This document shows positions 31,888 through 41,275 of a stretch of DNA of 64,000 nucleotides, piece by piece (within the stretch, counting starts at the first letter, position 1; the number at the start of each line of letters is the position of its first letter). The stretch covers positions 62,001 to 126,000 of the forward strand of contig NZ_MSDO01000004.1 of the NCBI RefSeq assembly GCF_001937195.1. Direction: 5' to 3'. The notes beneath the pieces are model-generated. The model ran no database searches, was not told the origin of the DNA, and saw nothing but the letters and a program-made list of their open reading frames with translations. The DNA is from Salinicola socius. Its GTDB lineage: Bacteria > Pseudomonadota > Gammaproteobacteria > Pseudomonadales > Halomonadaceae. Made by a program: the position numbers and the translations under genes.

Positions 31888-32703
31888 TCATCCTAGGTCA
31901 TCGGTTTTAATATCACCGCTGTTTCTGTATACCTCGCTACCCAATGCCAGCATGCTCAGATTGCCGAACATGAAGCTCTCGTGAAGCGCCCGGAGCGGCT
32001 GGCCCTCCATCGCCCCCACGCACATCAGTAACGGCAGAAAGTGCTCGGGCGTCGGGTGCGCGTAGCGGGCATTCGGCGCATCCCGCCAATCTTTCATCGC
32101 GCCGAGATCGCCGCGTGCGGCGACGTCGATGACCCAGTCGTGAAATTGCCTCGCCCAGGGATCCGGCGCATCGTGGATGAAGTGTCGATCCCCGAGATTG
32201 TGGGTGGCGGCGCCGGAGCCGATCAGCATGAACGCGTTTTGCTCCGCCCAGCGGCCTAGCGAGGCGGCGCTGTTCAATTGGGCTGCCACACCGGTCTGCA
32301 TCGGTACGCTGATCGGTATCAACGGTACGTCGGCCTGCGGCCAGAGCAACGAGAGTGGCGACCAGATGCCGTGGTCGAGCGCTCGCTCGGCATCCAGGAG
32401 CGTATCGATTCCCTCGTTATTGAGCCCTGTCACCAACGTTTTGGCCATTTCGGGCAAGCCGCGAGCCGGATAATGCGTTCGATAGAGAGCATCGGGGAAG
32501 CCGTGGAAGTCGTGCCAGGTGCGAGGACGGCTGGATCCCCCAACGACCAGACCCGGCGTCTCGAAGTGCGCCGAGATGATCAACGCGCCGCGAGGCTTCG
32601 GCAGTCGCTCGCCGAACTCTCGCAGGAAAGTGCGAGCAGGATGATCGATTAGACTGAGATCGGGAGATCCGTGAGACAGATAGAGTACCTGGCGTGTGGT
32701 CAT
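31888..32703 (-). CDS. ygiD: 4,5-DOPA dioxygenase-like class III extradiol dioxygenase
   Basis: A 271-residue protein from an ATG with AGGAG upstream at 32703. Family marks are VLYLSHGSPDLSLIDHPA with the first metal His, IISAHFETPG with the second His, DHGIWSPLSLLWP, GSGAATHNLGD, and ARYAHPTPEHFLPLL. This is the LigB-like YgiD group, an iron or zinc extradiol enzyme opening catechol-type rings; the physiological substrate in bacteria is uncertain. The 31724-31887 stretch downstream has no gene. It converges on the glycosyltransferase. Confidence 0.9.
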   Translation of the reverse strand: MTTRQVLYLSHGSPDLSLIDHPARTFLREFGERLPKPRGALIISAHFETPGLVVGGSSRPRTWHDFHGFPDALYRTHYPARGLPEMAKTLVTGLNNEGIDTLLDAERALDHGIWSPLSLLWPQADVPLIPISVPMQTGVAAQLNSAASLGRWAEQNAFMLIGSGAATHNLGDRHFIHDAPDPWARQFHDWVIDVAARGDLGAMKDWRDAPNARYAHPTPEHFLPLLMCVGAMEGQPLRALHESFMFGNLSMLALGSEVYRNSGDIKTDDLG

Positions 32704-32926
32704 GATCGGCGCTCCTGTCATGGGATGGCGTTGGCGATATCGCAAGCCTACGCCGATCGTTTCCCTGTGCTAGACATCGTCATGCGAATGGAGGGTTTCC
32801 CTATCGTCAACATTGGCGTTTTCCATGCCCGGACATTGGAGCGGATGACCAGGGCTGGTTTACACTATCCATTCCAGCGTCCTCTTCGGGTGGCGCTATC
32901 GACACACCGTAGTGGGGATGTCCGGC

Positions 32927-33337
32927 ATGCGTAATGCCATTTATGTCACCTTGGCCGCCATCAGCTTCGCGCTGGGCGTGATCGGTCTCTTCCTGCCCGT
33001 GATGCCGACCACCTGTTTCATGCTGGCGGCGGTCTGGCTGGCTTCCAGAGGTTCTCCCCGGTTCGCCAACTGGATTCGCAACCATCCGCGCTTCGGTCCG
33101 CCGATCCAGTCCTGGGAACGTGAACGGGCCATTCCCAAGCACGCCAAGATCATGGCAGTGATCATGCTCAGCGTTTCGTGCCTGGTCATCGCGTTCACCG
33201 TTTCCCTCTGGCCGCTCAAGATCGGCCTGATCGTCGGACTGGCGGCGCTTGCGATCTGGATCGTGACGCGCCCGCTGCCGAGCCTGCAGTGTCCGGTGCG
33301 CGGCGTATGGTCGGAGGAGGCCCCCGAACGGCGTTGA
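32927..33337 (+). CDS. ybaN: DUF454/YbaN-family membrane protein
   Basis: A 136-residue inner-membrane protein; ATG at 32918 is an alternative start three codons earlier. Three to four hydrophobic helices. The family signature is complete: LGVIGLFLPVMPTTCFMLAA with the P-x-x-P-T-T-x-F/C motif, then SPRFANWIRNHPRFGPPIQSW, IPKHAKIMAVIMLSVSC, and a final pair of helices ending near IWIVTRP. Function unknown. It precedes pepN by 205 bases on the same strand. Confidence 0.88.
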   Translation: MRNAIYVTLAAISFALGVIGLFLPVMPTTCFMLAAVWLASRGSPRFANWIRNHPRFGPPIQSWERERAIPKHAKIMAVIMLSVSCLVIAFTVSLWPLKIGLIVGLAALAIWIVTRPLPSLQCPVRGVWSEEAPERR

Positions 33338-33542
33338 GTCGCCGGCCGGCGCTGACCTTGTCATTCCTCGAATTCTCCGCGCTTACCAAGCTACGACCCC
33401 GATTCGATATCGTTCCGCCGAGGCGGGTAGAATAGTGTCCGATCGTCGATCGGCACGCTTTGTCGTTCCACTCGGGTTACTGACTGTCGTCACTGGTTCG
33501 AGCTGTCGATTCGACCTACCCATTTCTGCAAGGAGCGTTGCC

Positions 33543-36209
33543 ATGTCTGAGATGCAAGCGACCTATCTCAAGGATTATCTGCCGCCGGCGTACCGCGTCA
33601 CGCATACCGAGCTCACCTTCGATCTCGAGCCGTCCGCTACCCGAGTCAAGGCGCGCTTGCATGTGGAACGCCATCCCGAGCGAGAGCCCGATGAAAAAGA
33701 GACTGGCCTGCCGCTGGAACTGGCCGGTGAACAGCTCAAGTTGATCAGCGTCGCCATCGATGGTCAGGTGCTGGAAGCCGATGAATTCACGGTCGACGAC
33801 AAGACGCTGACCGTCGCCACGGTGCCGGAACGCTTCCTGCTCGATACCGAGGTCGAGATCGACCCGGATGCCAACACCGCGCTGGAAGGGCTCTATCGTT
33901 CCAACGGCATGTTCTGCACGCAGTGCGAGCCGGAAGGCTTTCGCCGAATCACGTTCTATCCCGATCGGCCGGACGTGATGGCGACCTTCTCGACCACGGT
34001 GATCGGCGATCGCGATGCGCTGCCGGTGCTGCTCTCCAACGGCAATCCGGTGGAACGGGGGGAGCTGCCCAACAATCGTCATTTCGTGACCTGGGAGGAT
34101 CCGCACCCCAAGCCCAGCTATCTGTTCGCGCTGGTCGCCGGCAGTCTGGAAAAGGTCGAGGATCACTACACCACGATGAGTGGACGCGAGGTACTGTTGC
34201 AGATCTGGGTCGAGGCGGAGAACCTCGACAAGACCGAGCACGCCATGGCATCGCTCAAGCGTTCCATGCAGTGGGACGAGGAGACCTATGGCCGCGAATA
34301 CGATCTGGATCGTTTCATGATCGTCGCCGTCAACGACTTCAACATGGGCGCGATGGAGAACAAGGGGCTCAACATCTTCAACTCCGCCGCCGTTCTGACT
34401 CATCCCCAGACCGCCAACGATGCGACCTTCCAGCGGGTCGAGGGCATCGTCGCCCACGAGTACTTCCACAACTGGTCGGGCAACCGCGTGACCTGCCGTG
34501 ACTGGTTCCAGCTTTCGTTGAAAGAGGGTTTCACCGTCTTCCGGGACCAGACTTTCTCCGCCGACGTCAACTCGGCACCGGTCAAGCGGATCGAGGACGT
34601 CTCGTTCTTCCGTACCGCGCAGTTTGCCGAGGACGCCGGGCCGACCGCCCATCCGATTCGTCCCGACCACTACATCGAGATCTCCAACTTCTACACCCTG
34701 ACCATCTATGAGAAGGGTGCGGAAGTGGTGCGCATGTTGCGCCATCTATTGGGTTGGGAGGATTTTCGCCGCGGCAGCGATCTCTATTTCGAACGCTTCG
34801 ATGGTCAGGCAGTGACGATCGAGGATTTCGTCGCCTGCATGGCAGAGGTATCCGGGCTGGATCTCGATCAGTTCCTGCGCTGGTATTCCCAGTCGGGAAC
34901 GCCGGAGATCGATGCCCACGGCGAATATGATTACGCCACCTGCGAATATCGTCTGCGTCTGTCCCAGCGCACCCCGGCGACGCCGGGTCAGACCGCAAAG
35001 CTGCCGCTGCACATCCCGGTACGCCTTGGTCTGGTCGGTACCAAGTCCGGCCACGATCTGAGCTTGACGCTAAGCGGTAAAGACGGCGAGAGCGAAAAGC
35101 TGGGCAAGGATGCCGTCATCCACCTGCGAGAGGCAGAGCAGACCTTCGTGTTCACCGATGTCGAAGAGGCACCGGTACCGTCGCTGCTGCGCGGGTTCTC
35201 GGCGCCGGTGAAACTGCGCTACCCCTATTCACGTGAAGAACTGGCATTCCTGCTGACCCATGATTCCGATGGCTTCAACCGCTGGGATGCCGGCCAGCGC
35301 TTGACCCTGCTGGCGCTGGACGACCTGATCGCGGCTCACCGTAACGGCGTCGAGAAGGTGATGGATAGCCGCCTGATCGAAGCCTATCGAAGCCTGCTCA
35401 ACGAGCCTGGCGACGACAAGGCGGTGCTGGCGGAAATGCTGACACTGCCGTCGGAGGCTTATATTGCCGAACAGCAGCCGACGGTCGATGTCGATGCGAT
35501 TCACGCCGCGCGGGAATTCGTACGTCAGTCGCTGGCGTATCAGCTGCGCGACGATTTTCTCGCCGTCTATCGGGACAACCTGAGCGACGAACCCTACGCG
35601 CCGACACCGGAGCAGATCGCCCAGCGGCGGCTCAAGAACGTCGCGCTCGCCTACCTGATGAGCATCGAGACCGAAGAAGCCGTCAGTCTGACGCAGCAGC
35701 AGCTGGAGCAGAGCGCCAACATGACCGACGTGCGCGCGGCGCTCACGCTGCTGGCTCACAGCGATCGCACCGATCTGGCCGAGCCGGCGCTCAAGGCGTT
35801 CGGCGAAAAGTGGGCCCACGATCCGCTGGTCATGGATCAGTGGTTCACGATTCAGGTCACTCGTCCACAAGCCGACGTGCTGGAGCGGGTGCGCTTCCTG
35901 ATGGGGCATCCGCTGTTCTCGATGAAAAATCCCAACAAGGTGCGGGCGCTGATCGGTGCCTTCGCCCAGAACCGGGTCAACTTCCACCGGCTCGATGGCG
36001 AGGGCTACAAGCTACTGGCGGACGTCGTGATCGAACTCAACCGACTCAACCCGGAGATCGCCGCGCGCATCATCACCCCATTGACCCGCTGGCAGCGTTT
36101 CGAAGACGAGCGTCAGGCGCTGATGAAAGCCGAGCTCGAGCGCATTCGTGCCGAGAAGCTCTCACCCAACGTCTATGAGATGGTGGAACGCGCGCTGGCG
36201 GATGCCTGA
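33543..36209 (+). CDS. pepN: Aminopeptidase N (M1 family)
   Basis: An 888-residue cytosolic zinc aminopeptidase, the usual length. AAGGAG lies 8 bases before the ATG at 33543; a longer frame to 33435 has no support. The exopeptidase motif GAMEN is at residues 269-273. The zinc site HEYFH is at 305-309 with the third ligand Glu328 in LSLKEG. The C-terminal superhelical domain is complete and ends YEMVERALADA. It removes N-terminal residues from peptides. A strong hairpin terminator follows. Confidence 0.97.
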   Translation: MSEMQATYLKDYLPPAYRVTHTELTFDLEPSATRVKARLHVERHPEREPDEKETGLPLELAGEQLKLISVAIDGQVLEADEFTVDDKTLTVATVPERFLLDTEVEIDPDANTALEGLYRSNGMFCTQCEPEGFRRITFYPDRPDVMATFSTTVIGDRDALPVLLSNGNPVERGELPNNRHFVTWEDPHPKPSYLFALVAGSLEKVEDHYTTMSGREVLLQIWVEAENLDKTEHAMASLKRSMQWDEETYGREYDLDRFMIVAVNDFNMGAMENKGLNIFNSAAVLTHPQTANDATFQRVEGIVAHEYFHNWSGNRVTCRDWFQLSLKEGFTVFRDQTFSADVNSAPVKRIEDVSFFRTAQFAEDAGPTAHPIRPDHYIEISNFYTLTIYEKGAEVVRMLRHLLGWEDFRRGSDLYFERFDGQAVTIEDFVACMAEVSGLDLDQFLRWYSQSGTPEIDAHGEYDYATCEYRLRLSQRTPATPGQTAKLPLHIPVRLGLVGTKSGHDLSLTLSGKDGESEKLGKDAVIHLREAEQTFVFTDVEEAPVPSLLRGFSAPVKLRYPYSREELAFLLTHDSDGFNRWDAGQRLTLLALDDLIAAHRNGVEKVMDSRLIEAYRSLLNEPGDDKAVLAEMLTLPSEAYIAEQQPTVDVDAIHAAREFVRQSLAYQLRDDFLAVYRDNLSDEPYAPTPEQIAQRRLKNVALAYLMSIETEEAVSLTQQQLEQSANMTDVRAALTLLAHSDRTDLAEPALKAFGEKWAHDPLVMDQWFTIQVTRPQADVLERVRFLMGHPLFSMKNPNKVRALIGAFAQNRVNFHRLDGEGYKLLADVVIELNRLNPEIAARIITPLTRWQRFEDERQALMKAELERIRAEKLSPNVYEMVERALADA

Positions 36210-36236
36210 TGGCGGCCTCCTGCTGCGTTTTGTGAC

Positions 36237-36268
36237 CGAAGCCGCTCCTCGTGAGCGGCTTCGTTTTA
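36237..36268 (+). terminator. Terminator of pepN
   Basis: CGAAGCCGCTC and GAGCGGCTTCG (11-bp stem, CTCGT loop) followed by TTTTA, 28 bases after the pepN stop. Confidence 0.85.
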
Positions 36269-36348
36269 TCGTCGCCGATGTCTGCCATGTCATCGATAAT
36301 CCGCATCGATATCGGCGGTGCTTCGATTCGAACGGAGAGACTCGTTGG

Positions 36349-36504
36349 GTGAAATCGCCCAATCGCCATTCCTTCGCGTCGCTGCCGTTGTCGCGGCTGG
36401 CGGGTTCGATCCTGCTGGGCGTGGCGCTCGTCATGCTCGTCGCCGGTGTGCTCATCCTGTGCCGTTATCGCGATCATGTATTGCCATCGTTGAGTCGGCG
36501 ATAG
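36349..36504 (+). CDS. Putative 51-residue single-helix membrane protein
   Basis: Starts at GTG (36349) with ACGGAGA 10-11 bases upstream. Basic N-terminus (KSPNRHSFASLPLSRLAG), one hydrophobic helix (ILLGVALVMLVAGVLIL) and a basic tail. The composition is protein-like, but the spacing is loose and no family is known, so it remains tentative. Confidence 0.4.
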   Translation: MKSPNRHSFASLPLSRLAGSILLGVALVMLVAGVLILCRYRDHVLPSLSRR

Positions 36505-36515
36505 CCGGTAACGAG

Positions 36516-36540
36516 TACGGGCCGCCACTGGCGGCCCGTA
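36516..36540 (-). terminator. Hairpin after aldA
   Basis: TACGGGCCGCC and GGCGGCCCGTA (36516-36526, 36530-36540) with a 3-base loop, 30 bases beyond the aldA stop on the minus strand and 12 beyond the small gene on the plus strand. No long U-tract on either side. Confidence 0.65.
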
Positions 36541-36570
36541 TGCGGAAAGTTCAGGAAAAGTCGGTGTCGA

Positions 36571-38046
36571 TCAGGCGTAGTGCACGTACATCGTCTTGCT
36601 CTTGACGTAGGCTTCAAGGCCGTACTTGCCGTCCTCGCCACCCAGGCCGCTGTTGCGATAGCCCTTGTGGAAGCCCTGAACGGATTCGCCGCCGCCACGA
36701 TTGACATAGATCTCGCCGAAGTCGAGTTCGCGAGTCAGTGCCATCAGGTGGCGCACGTTCTGGGTAAAGACGTAGGCGGACAGGCCGAACTCCGAGTCAT
36801 TGGCGTATGCCATCGCCTGCTCGAAACCTTCGACCTTCATGATCGGCGCCACCGGCCCGAAAATCTCCTGCTTCATGATGTCCATGTCGTTGTTGACGTT
36901 GGTGAGGATCGTCGGGGCGTAGTAGTTGCCCTTGTCATATTCGCCACCCGTCAAGCGTTGACCGCCGGTCAGCAGCTCAGCGCCCTGGTTCTGGGCGTGC
37001 TTCACCATGTCATGAATCTTGTCGAGTTCGGCGGCGTTGATCTTCGGTCCCATGTCGACATCCTTGTCGGTGAGCGGATTGCCCACCTTGAGCGCTTCGA
37101 CACGCTGCTTGAAGCGCTCCAGGAAGCGATCGTAGATGCCGGACTGGACGTACATGCGCTCGTTGCAGGTGCAGATCTGACCGCAGTTGTTGAAGCGCGA
37201 GGTGATGGCGGCATCCACGGCCGGGTCAAGGTCGGCGTCGTCGAGCACGATGAACGGCGCCTTGCCGCCCAGCTCGAGTCGCACGATCTTGAGATGCTCG
37301 GCAGCGGCCTTGTTGATTTCGCGTCCACCACGCACGCTGCCGGTCATGCTCACCAGCTGCGTGATCGGGCTGGTAATGAGGTGGTTGCCGATATCGCGGC
37401 CTCGGCCGTTGACCAGGTTGACGACACCGTCCGGGATGCCGGCCTGACGCGCCAGTTCGACGATCTCCAGGGCGGTTAGCGGTGTCTCTTCCGACGGCTT
37501 GAGCACGATGGTGTTGCCCGCGGCCAGCGCCGGTCCCAGCTTGCGGCCGATCAGGGCGGCGGGGAAGTTCCAGGCGGTGATGCCGACCACTACGCCGTGC
37601 GGCACTTTCTGGATCCAGATCTGCTCGTCGGGGTCATCCGCGGGAATGATATCGCCTTCCAGACGACGGGTGTTTTCCGCCGCAAAGCGGATCAGATCGC
37701 AACACATGCCGACATCGGCGTCGGCTTCCGCCAGCGGCTTGCCTTGTTCCGTGGTGATCAAGCGGCCCAGGCGCTCGCGGTTCTCCTGGATCAGCTCGAC
37801 CAGACGGTAGAGAGAGTCGGCACGCTCGACGGCGGTCTTGCGCGACCAGGCCGGGAACGCCTTCTGGGCAGCCTGGAGGGCTTGATCGGCGAGCTTTTCG
37901 TCGGCCAGCCGTGCCCGAGCAATGACCTCGCCAGTGGCGGGATTGAGCACGTCCAGCAACTCGCCGTCACCAGTGAGCCACTGCCCTCCGATGAACTGGT
38001 TGTAGACGTCGACGCCGTTATGCTGCGACTTGAGTGACTGACTCAT
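36571..38046 (-). CDS. aldA: Aldehyde dehydrogenase, AldA-type (lactaldehyde/glycolaldehyde)
   Basis: A 491-residue ALDH with AAGGAG before its ATG. Residues typical of AldA are YNQFIGGQW at the start, GITAWNFPAALIGRKLGPAL, the general-base Glu in VRLELGGKAPFIV, and the catalytic Cys in RFNNCGQICTCNERMYVQ, the Cys-rich active-site loop of AldA. The C-terminus has GFHKGYRNSGLGGEDGKYG. It oxidises lactaldehyde or glycolaldehyde to lactate or glycolate with NAD+. Monocistronic. Confidence 0.92.
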   Translation of the reverse strand: MSQSLKSQHNGVDVYNQFIGGQWLTGDGELLDVLNPATGEVIARARLADEKLADQALQAAQKAFPAWSRKTAVERADSLYRLVELIQENRERLGRLITTEQGKPLAEADADVGMCCDLIRFAAENTRRLEGDIIPADDPDEQIWIQKVPHGVVVGITAWNFPAALIGRKLGPALAAGNTIVLKPSEETPLTALEIVELARQAGIPDGVVNLVNGRGRDIGNHLITSPITQLVSMTGSVRGGREINKAAAEHLKIVRLELGGKAPFIVLDDADLDPAVDAAITSRFNNCGQICTCNERMYVQSGIYDRFLERFKQRVEALKVGNPLTDKDVDMGPKINAAELDKIHDMVKHAQNQGAELLTGGQRLTGGEYDKGNYYAPTILTNVNNDMDIMKQEIFGPVAPIMKVEGFEQAMAYANDSEFGLSAYVFTQNVRHLMALTRELDFGEIYVNRGGGESVQGFHKGYRNSGLGGEDGKYGLEAYVKSKTMYVHYA

Positions 38047-38182
38047 CTTGATGTCTCCTTGTCTGACGCGACGACAGAGCCTGTCGTCAGTCGGTCACCG
38101 ATCAATGTGACCTTGCGACTTCAAGGTGGTAGACGAAAGGAGAGATGACAAGGGGGGCGCGGGGGGCCAGCAGGAATAGGCA

Positions 38183-38216
38183 TGTCTTCCCGCCGATTGT
38201 TATAACCGGGAAGACA
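38183..38216 (-). terminator. Hairpin after the 95-residue membrane protein
   Basis: TGTCTTCCCG (38183-38192) and CGGGAAGACA (38207-38216), 10-bp perfect stem, 14-base loop, just after the stop at 38223 on the minus strand. No U-tract. Confidence 0.5.
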
Positions 38217-38222
38217 CCCGAC

Positions 38223-38510
38223 TCAACGAATCAGCCAGCTCAGCACCATCAGACCCAGCAGCAAACCGATGACGCCACCGACAATGCCCCCTCGAACGAG
38301 TGCGCGTATCCCGCTGATCAGCAGTAGTACGCCGATCACCAGTACGGCGATGCTGAAGACCGAATTGCCGATGCCGAGCGAGCCCGTCAGGCCATCGACG
38401 AAGCCGTCCATCGCCTGCCACAGGCTGCCGAACAGTCCGTGAAGCAGGTCGACGATGGTGCGAAGCACGTTGCCGATGGCTTCGCCGAGCCAGTTGAAGA
38501 ATCCATCCAT
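38223..38510 (-). CDS. Small membrane protein, unknown
   Basis: A 95-residue protein with AGGAAAAG before its ATG. The N-terminal 45 residues form an amphipathic stretch (MDGFFNWLGEAIGNVLRTIV). Two hydrophobic helices follow: SVFSIAVLVIGVLLLISGI and GGIVGGVIGLLLGLMVLSWL, with an Arg-rich turn between. No family recognised. It lies between aldA and nfo on the same strand and may share the nfo transcript (22-base gap). Confidence 0.75.
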   Translation of the reverse strand: MDGFFNWLGEAIGNVLRTIVDLLHGLFGSLWQAMDGFVDGLTGSLGIGNSVFSIAVLVIGVLLLISGIRALVRGGIVGGVIGLLLGLMVLSWLIR

Positions 38511-38532
38511 GGTTAGGTCTTTTCCTGAGTGG

Positions 38533-39381
38533 TTAATCGGCGCGCTGCTGATCGCGCAGCCATTGGATTTCCTCGGGCCAGATCTCGGGTTCGACGGTTT
38601 CCAGAATCAGCGGAATGCCATCGGTGCGAGCGTCGCGCATCAAGGCGGTGAATCCGGGCAGCCCGATGTTGCCCTTGCCCAGGCTGTGGTGGCGGTCGAC
38701 CCGGCTGGCGAATTCACTCTTGGCATCGTTGAGATGCATGCCACGAAGATACTGAACACCGACGACGCTCTCGAAGGCATCGAGCATGGCAACGGCGTCC
38801 GCTTCAGTGCGCAAATCATACCCGGCTGCGAACGCATGGCAGGTATCGATGCAGGCGCCGACTCGGGATTTATCGTCGACCTGGTCGATGATCTCCGCCA
38901 GTTGCTCGAAGCGGAAGCCCAGGTTGGAACCCTGCCCGGCGGTATTCTCGATCACGGCCACGACGAATTGCGTGGCAGCGTGCGCTTGGTTGATCGACTC
39001 CGCGATTCGCGCCAGGCAGTCGCGTTCGCTGATCTTCTTGAGATGACTGCCGGGATGGAAGTTGAGCAGTGTCAGCCCCAGCTGTTCGCAGCGCTGGCAC
39101 TCATCGAGAAACGCCGCGCGGGATTTTGCCAGTGCGTCCTGCTCGGGGTGACCCAGGTTGATCAGGTAGCTGTCGTGAGGAAGGATCTGAGCGGGACCGA
39201 AACCCTGTTCGCGGCAGGCCGCCTTGAACGCCTCGATCGTGGCCTCTTCCAGAGGTTTGGCTTTCCACTGGCGCTGATTCTTGGTGAACAGCGCAAAAGC
39301 GTTGGCGCCGATCTCGGTGGCACGACTCACGGCCTGGTCGACGCCGCCGGCAGCGCTGACGTGGGCTCCAATGGTTTTCAT
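38533..39381 (-). CDS. nfo: Endonuclease IV
   Basis: A 282-residue AP endonuclease with three zinc ions, which nicks DNA 5' to abasic sites in base-excision repair. Metal-binding and conserved regions are all present: [75 protein letters not shown]-type ([20 protein letters not shown]) and LETVEPEIW. Length normal. Confidence 0.97.
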   Translation of the reverse strand: MKTIGAHVSAAGGVDQAVSRATEIGANAFALFTKNQRQWKAKPLEEATIEAFKAACREQGFGPAQILPHDSYLINLGHPEQDALAKSRAAFLDECQRCEQLGLTLLNFHPGSHLKKISERDCLARIAESINQAHAATQFVVAVIENTAGQGSNLGFRFEQLAEIIDQVDDKSRVGACIDTCHAFAAGYDLRTEADAVAMLDAFESVVGVQYLRGMHLNDAKSEFASRVDRHHSLGKGNIGLPGFTALMRDARTDGIPLILETVEPEIWPEEIQWLRDQQRAD

Positions 39382-39491
39382 AGGGTGATCCGATCCTTGG
39401 GGCTAGCCGTCGAAGTCTAGCAGCCGCGCCACGGTGGTGTCCCGGGGGCGTAGGGTAGTGGCTCCTCGGCACGGTCGATCAGCGGCTAACC

Positions 39492-40100
39492 TCATTCGCT
39501 GTCGAACGAGATACCGTCATTGATCGAGCGCAATCGGGCCATGGCCTCTTCCTTGGAAAACGGCGGCTGACGCGGAGGATCGTAAACCATACCGTTGACC
39601 CCCTGGACGATCATGTCGACGGCATAACAGGTGTCGTCGATCACGGCGCGATAGCCTTCGATATTCTGGAAGTGACTCATGCCGGCGTCGTCGAGCGTGA
39701 ATGCGGTGAAGGCGTTGCCCGCAATGGTCGCTTGCGATGGCAAGGTCTGGGCGTTGGCTGGCAGCGTCAGGCAGCGATCGACGGCGTTGGCGTTGCGACT
39801 GGCCCCGAGCCGCCACAGTGCCGTCGTCACGTCGTTCGACTCGGGTAGCGTCAGCGCGACCAAACGCTCACCCGGGGCGTCGTCTTGCAGTTGCCAGCCA
39901 CCGTTGTCGAAGTAGCTGGACGCGTCGCCATCGACACGCGCCAACTCGGTGTCATATGTCATGCCCAGCGGGTAATTCGCGGCGTGGAATGTGGTTTCTT
40001 GGGCGCTGGCGTCCAGCGACGAAGCATCGCGCTGCTGGCAGCCGCTCAAGACGGCCAGCGTCGACAGCGCGATCACGCTCGTCAGCGAGAGTTTGGACAT
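39492..40100 (-). CDS. Putative lipoprotein, unknown
   Basis: A 202-residue protein with AGGAAGAG before its ATG. Residues 1-21 are a lipoprotein signal with lipobox VLSGC (Cys21), and Gln at +2 favours the outer membrane. The mature domain is a mixed alpha/beta protein with two further cysteines (RCLTLPAN and DTCYAVDM) that could pair. Family not recognised. 110 bases upstream of the nfo stop-to-start order it is the preceding gene on the same strand. Confidence 0.8.
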   Translation of the reverse strand: MSKLSLTSVIALSTLAVLSGCQQRDASSLDASAQETTFHAANYPLGMTYDTELARVDGDASSYFDNGGWQLQDDAPGERLVALTLPESNDVTTALWRLGASRNANAVDRCLTLPANAQTLPSQATIAGNAFTAFTLDDAGMSHFQNIEGYRAVIDDTCYAVDMIVQGVNGMVYDPPRQPPFSKEEAMARLRSINDGISFDSE

Positions 40101-40253
40101 TGCTCTTCCTCGTGAATGGGCATCTGGTCGACTCTATCACCGATGGCTAAAGTTGATGAGCGGATCGGCCGATAGCCGGATGGATGGACCGAAAGATCGA
40201 AAAACCGTAAGACAGAAAGACGTACGACTTTCCTTCAGATCAAGGAGTTTGCG

Positions 40254-40457
40254 ATGGATACCGCAGTCAATGCCGCCGTCGGCACTGCGTTGGCGCTACA
40301 GAACTTCAATCAGGGCCAGGAAGCGCAGAACAATCTGTTGAAGAAGTCTCTGGATGGGCAGGCCTCGCACATCGAACAGCTGATGTCTTCCGTGGCACCG
40401 TCGGCCGAGCTCGCCTCTTCCGGTAGTGTTGGGACACAGATCAACACCTATGCGTGA
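40254..40457 (+). CDS. YjfB-like putative motility protein
   Basis: A 67-residue protein with AAGGAG before its ATG. It reads MDTAVNAAVGTALALQNFNQ, then QEAQNNLLKKSLDGQASHIEQLM and a Ser/Ala/Gly tail ending in GTQINTYA. The pattern is that of the small YjfB family, annotated as putative motility proteins, without experimental function as far as I know. It is followed by a strong terminator. No other motility gene is in the window. Confidence 0.75.
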   Translation: MDTAVNAAVGTALALQNFNQGQEAQNNLLKKSLDGQASHIEQLMSSVAPSAELASSGSVGTQINTYA

Positions 40458-40487
40458 AGGTTAAATCGGTTGATAAAGCGGATAGTG

Positions 40488-40512
40488 AACGCGCTCCACG
40501 GAGCGCGTTTTT
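40488..40512 (+). terminator. Terminator of the YjfB-like gene
   Basis: AACGCGCTC (40488-40496), loop CACG, GAGCGCGTT (40501-40509), then TTT. The stretch 40513-40877 contains no gene; it holds two further hairpins, 40608-40640 (arms TTATCGAG/CTCGATAA) and 40784-40807 (arms CGGCCGCG/CGCGGCCG), probably leader structures of the DUF1127 gene. Confidence 0.88.
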
Positions 40513-40877
40513 CATATCCGGAAATAAAGATCATCGTGAAAACTGACAAGTCGACTGTTTTTGGTTGTTGATGGTTGACGCCGGTAGATGACTCGATTTT
40601 AATCAATTTATCGAGGGCATGAGCTTATGCTTCTCGATAATCCCACATCAGTAATGATCCATTTGATTTCGGAAATCGTGATGAACTTCCATCGCCCGAA
40701 TTGCTCATCGTTCTCCCATGCCGTGCGCCTGCACGGTATGCGAGCACGTTGTCAGTCGCGCGCCTTGGATTGATGTTGATCACCGGCCGCGACACCTTTC
40801 GCGGCCGAAAATGACGAAACTCCCTCTCTTTTTTCCGCGATTCGTGCCCGGCCTCCGTCAAACAGGAGTTCGGAACC

Positions 40878-41195
40878 ATGCAGCTATCAGCGATTGTTCG
40901 GAAATTGATCCAGTGCGTTGCAGCGGCTCGTCGCCGTCAACGGGATTTGCGCACCTTGAGGGGCCTGAATCCGCATATGCTCAAGGATATTGGTTTGCGC
41001 CGGGAGGGAAGCGAAATCGTTCCCCTGTTTCCGGCTCATTCCGTCGACGCTTCCGGCGTCAACGACAAGCCCGAATCTGCCGTGGCGCTCCGTCTTGTCG
41101 AGGCAGGGCAGAGCGTCGAAATAGAAGAATCCGCTGCCGACAAGAAGGAGGGTTCAATCCAGGTGTGTCGGTATTGTGGAGAAAAACTGGCCTAG
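40878..41195 (+). CDS. DUF1127-domain protein with C-terminal Cys knuckle
   Basis: A 105-residue protein with AGGAG before the ATG. Residues 15-43 are a DUF1127 (YjiS-like) motif: RRRQRDLRTLRGLNPHMLKDIGL, an Arg-rich helix pair linked in several bacteria to RNA binding and phosphate or sRNA regulation. The C-terminal half is acidic and ends in VCRYCGEKLA, a lone C-x-x-C knuckle that could bind zinc on dimerisation. The DUF1127 plus CxxC arrangement is unusual. It is preceded by a long leader and followed by a strong terminator. Confidence 0.8.
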   Translation: MQLSAIVRKLIQCVAAARRRQRDLRTLRGLNPHMLKDIGLRREGSEIVPLFPAHSVDASGVNDKPESAVALRLVEAGQSVEIEESAADKKEGSIQVCRYCGEKLA

Positions 41196-41198
41196 CGC

Positions 41199-41233
41199 AG
41201 CCCCGGTCACAGGATGTGGCCGGGGCTTTTTTT
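41199..41233 (+). terminator. Terminator of the DUF1127 gene
   Basis: AGCCCCGGTCAC and GTGGCCGGGGCT pair over 12 positions with one G-T wobble, loop AGGAT, then seven Ts. Confidence 0.92.
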
Positions 41234-41275
41234 GAACTCATGTCGGATCGGAGATGACACGTCCAGCGTCGCCTT

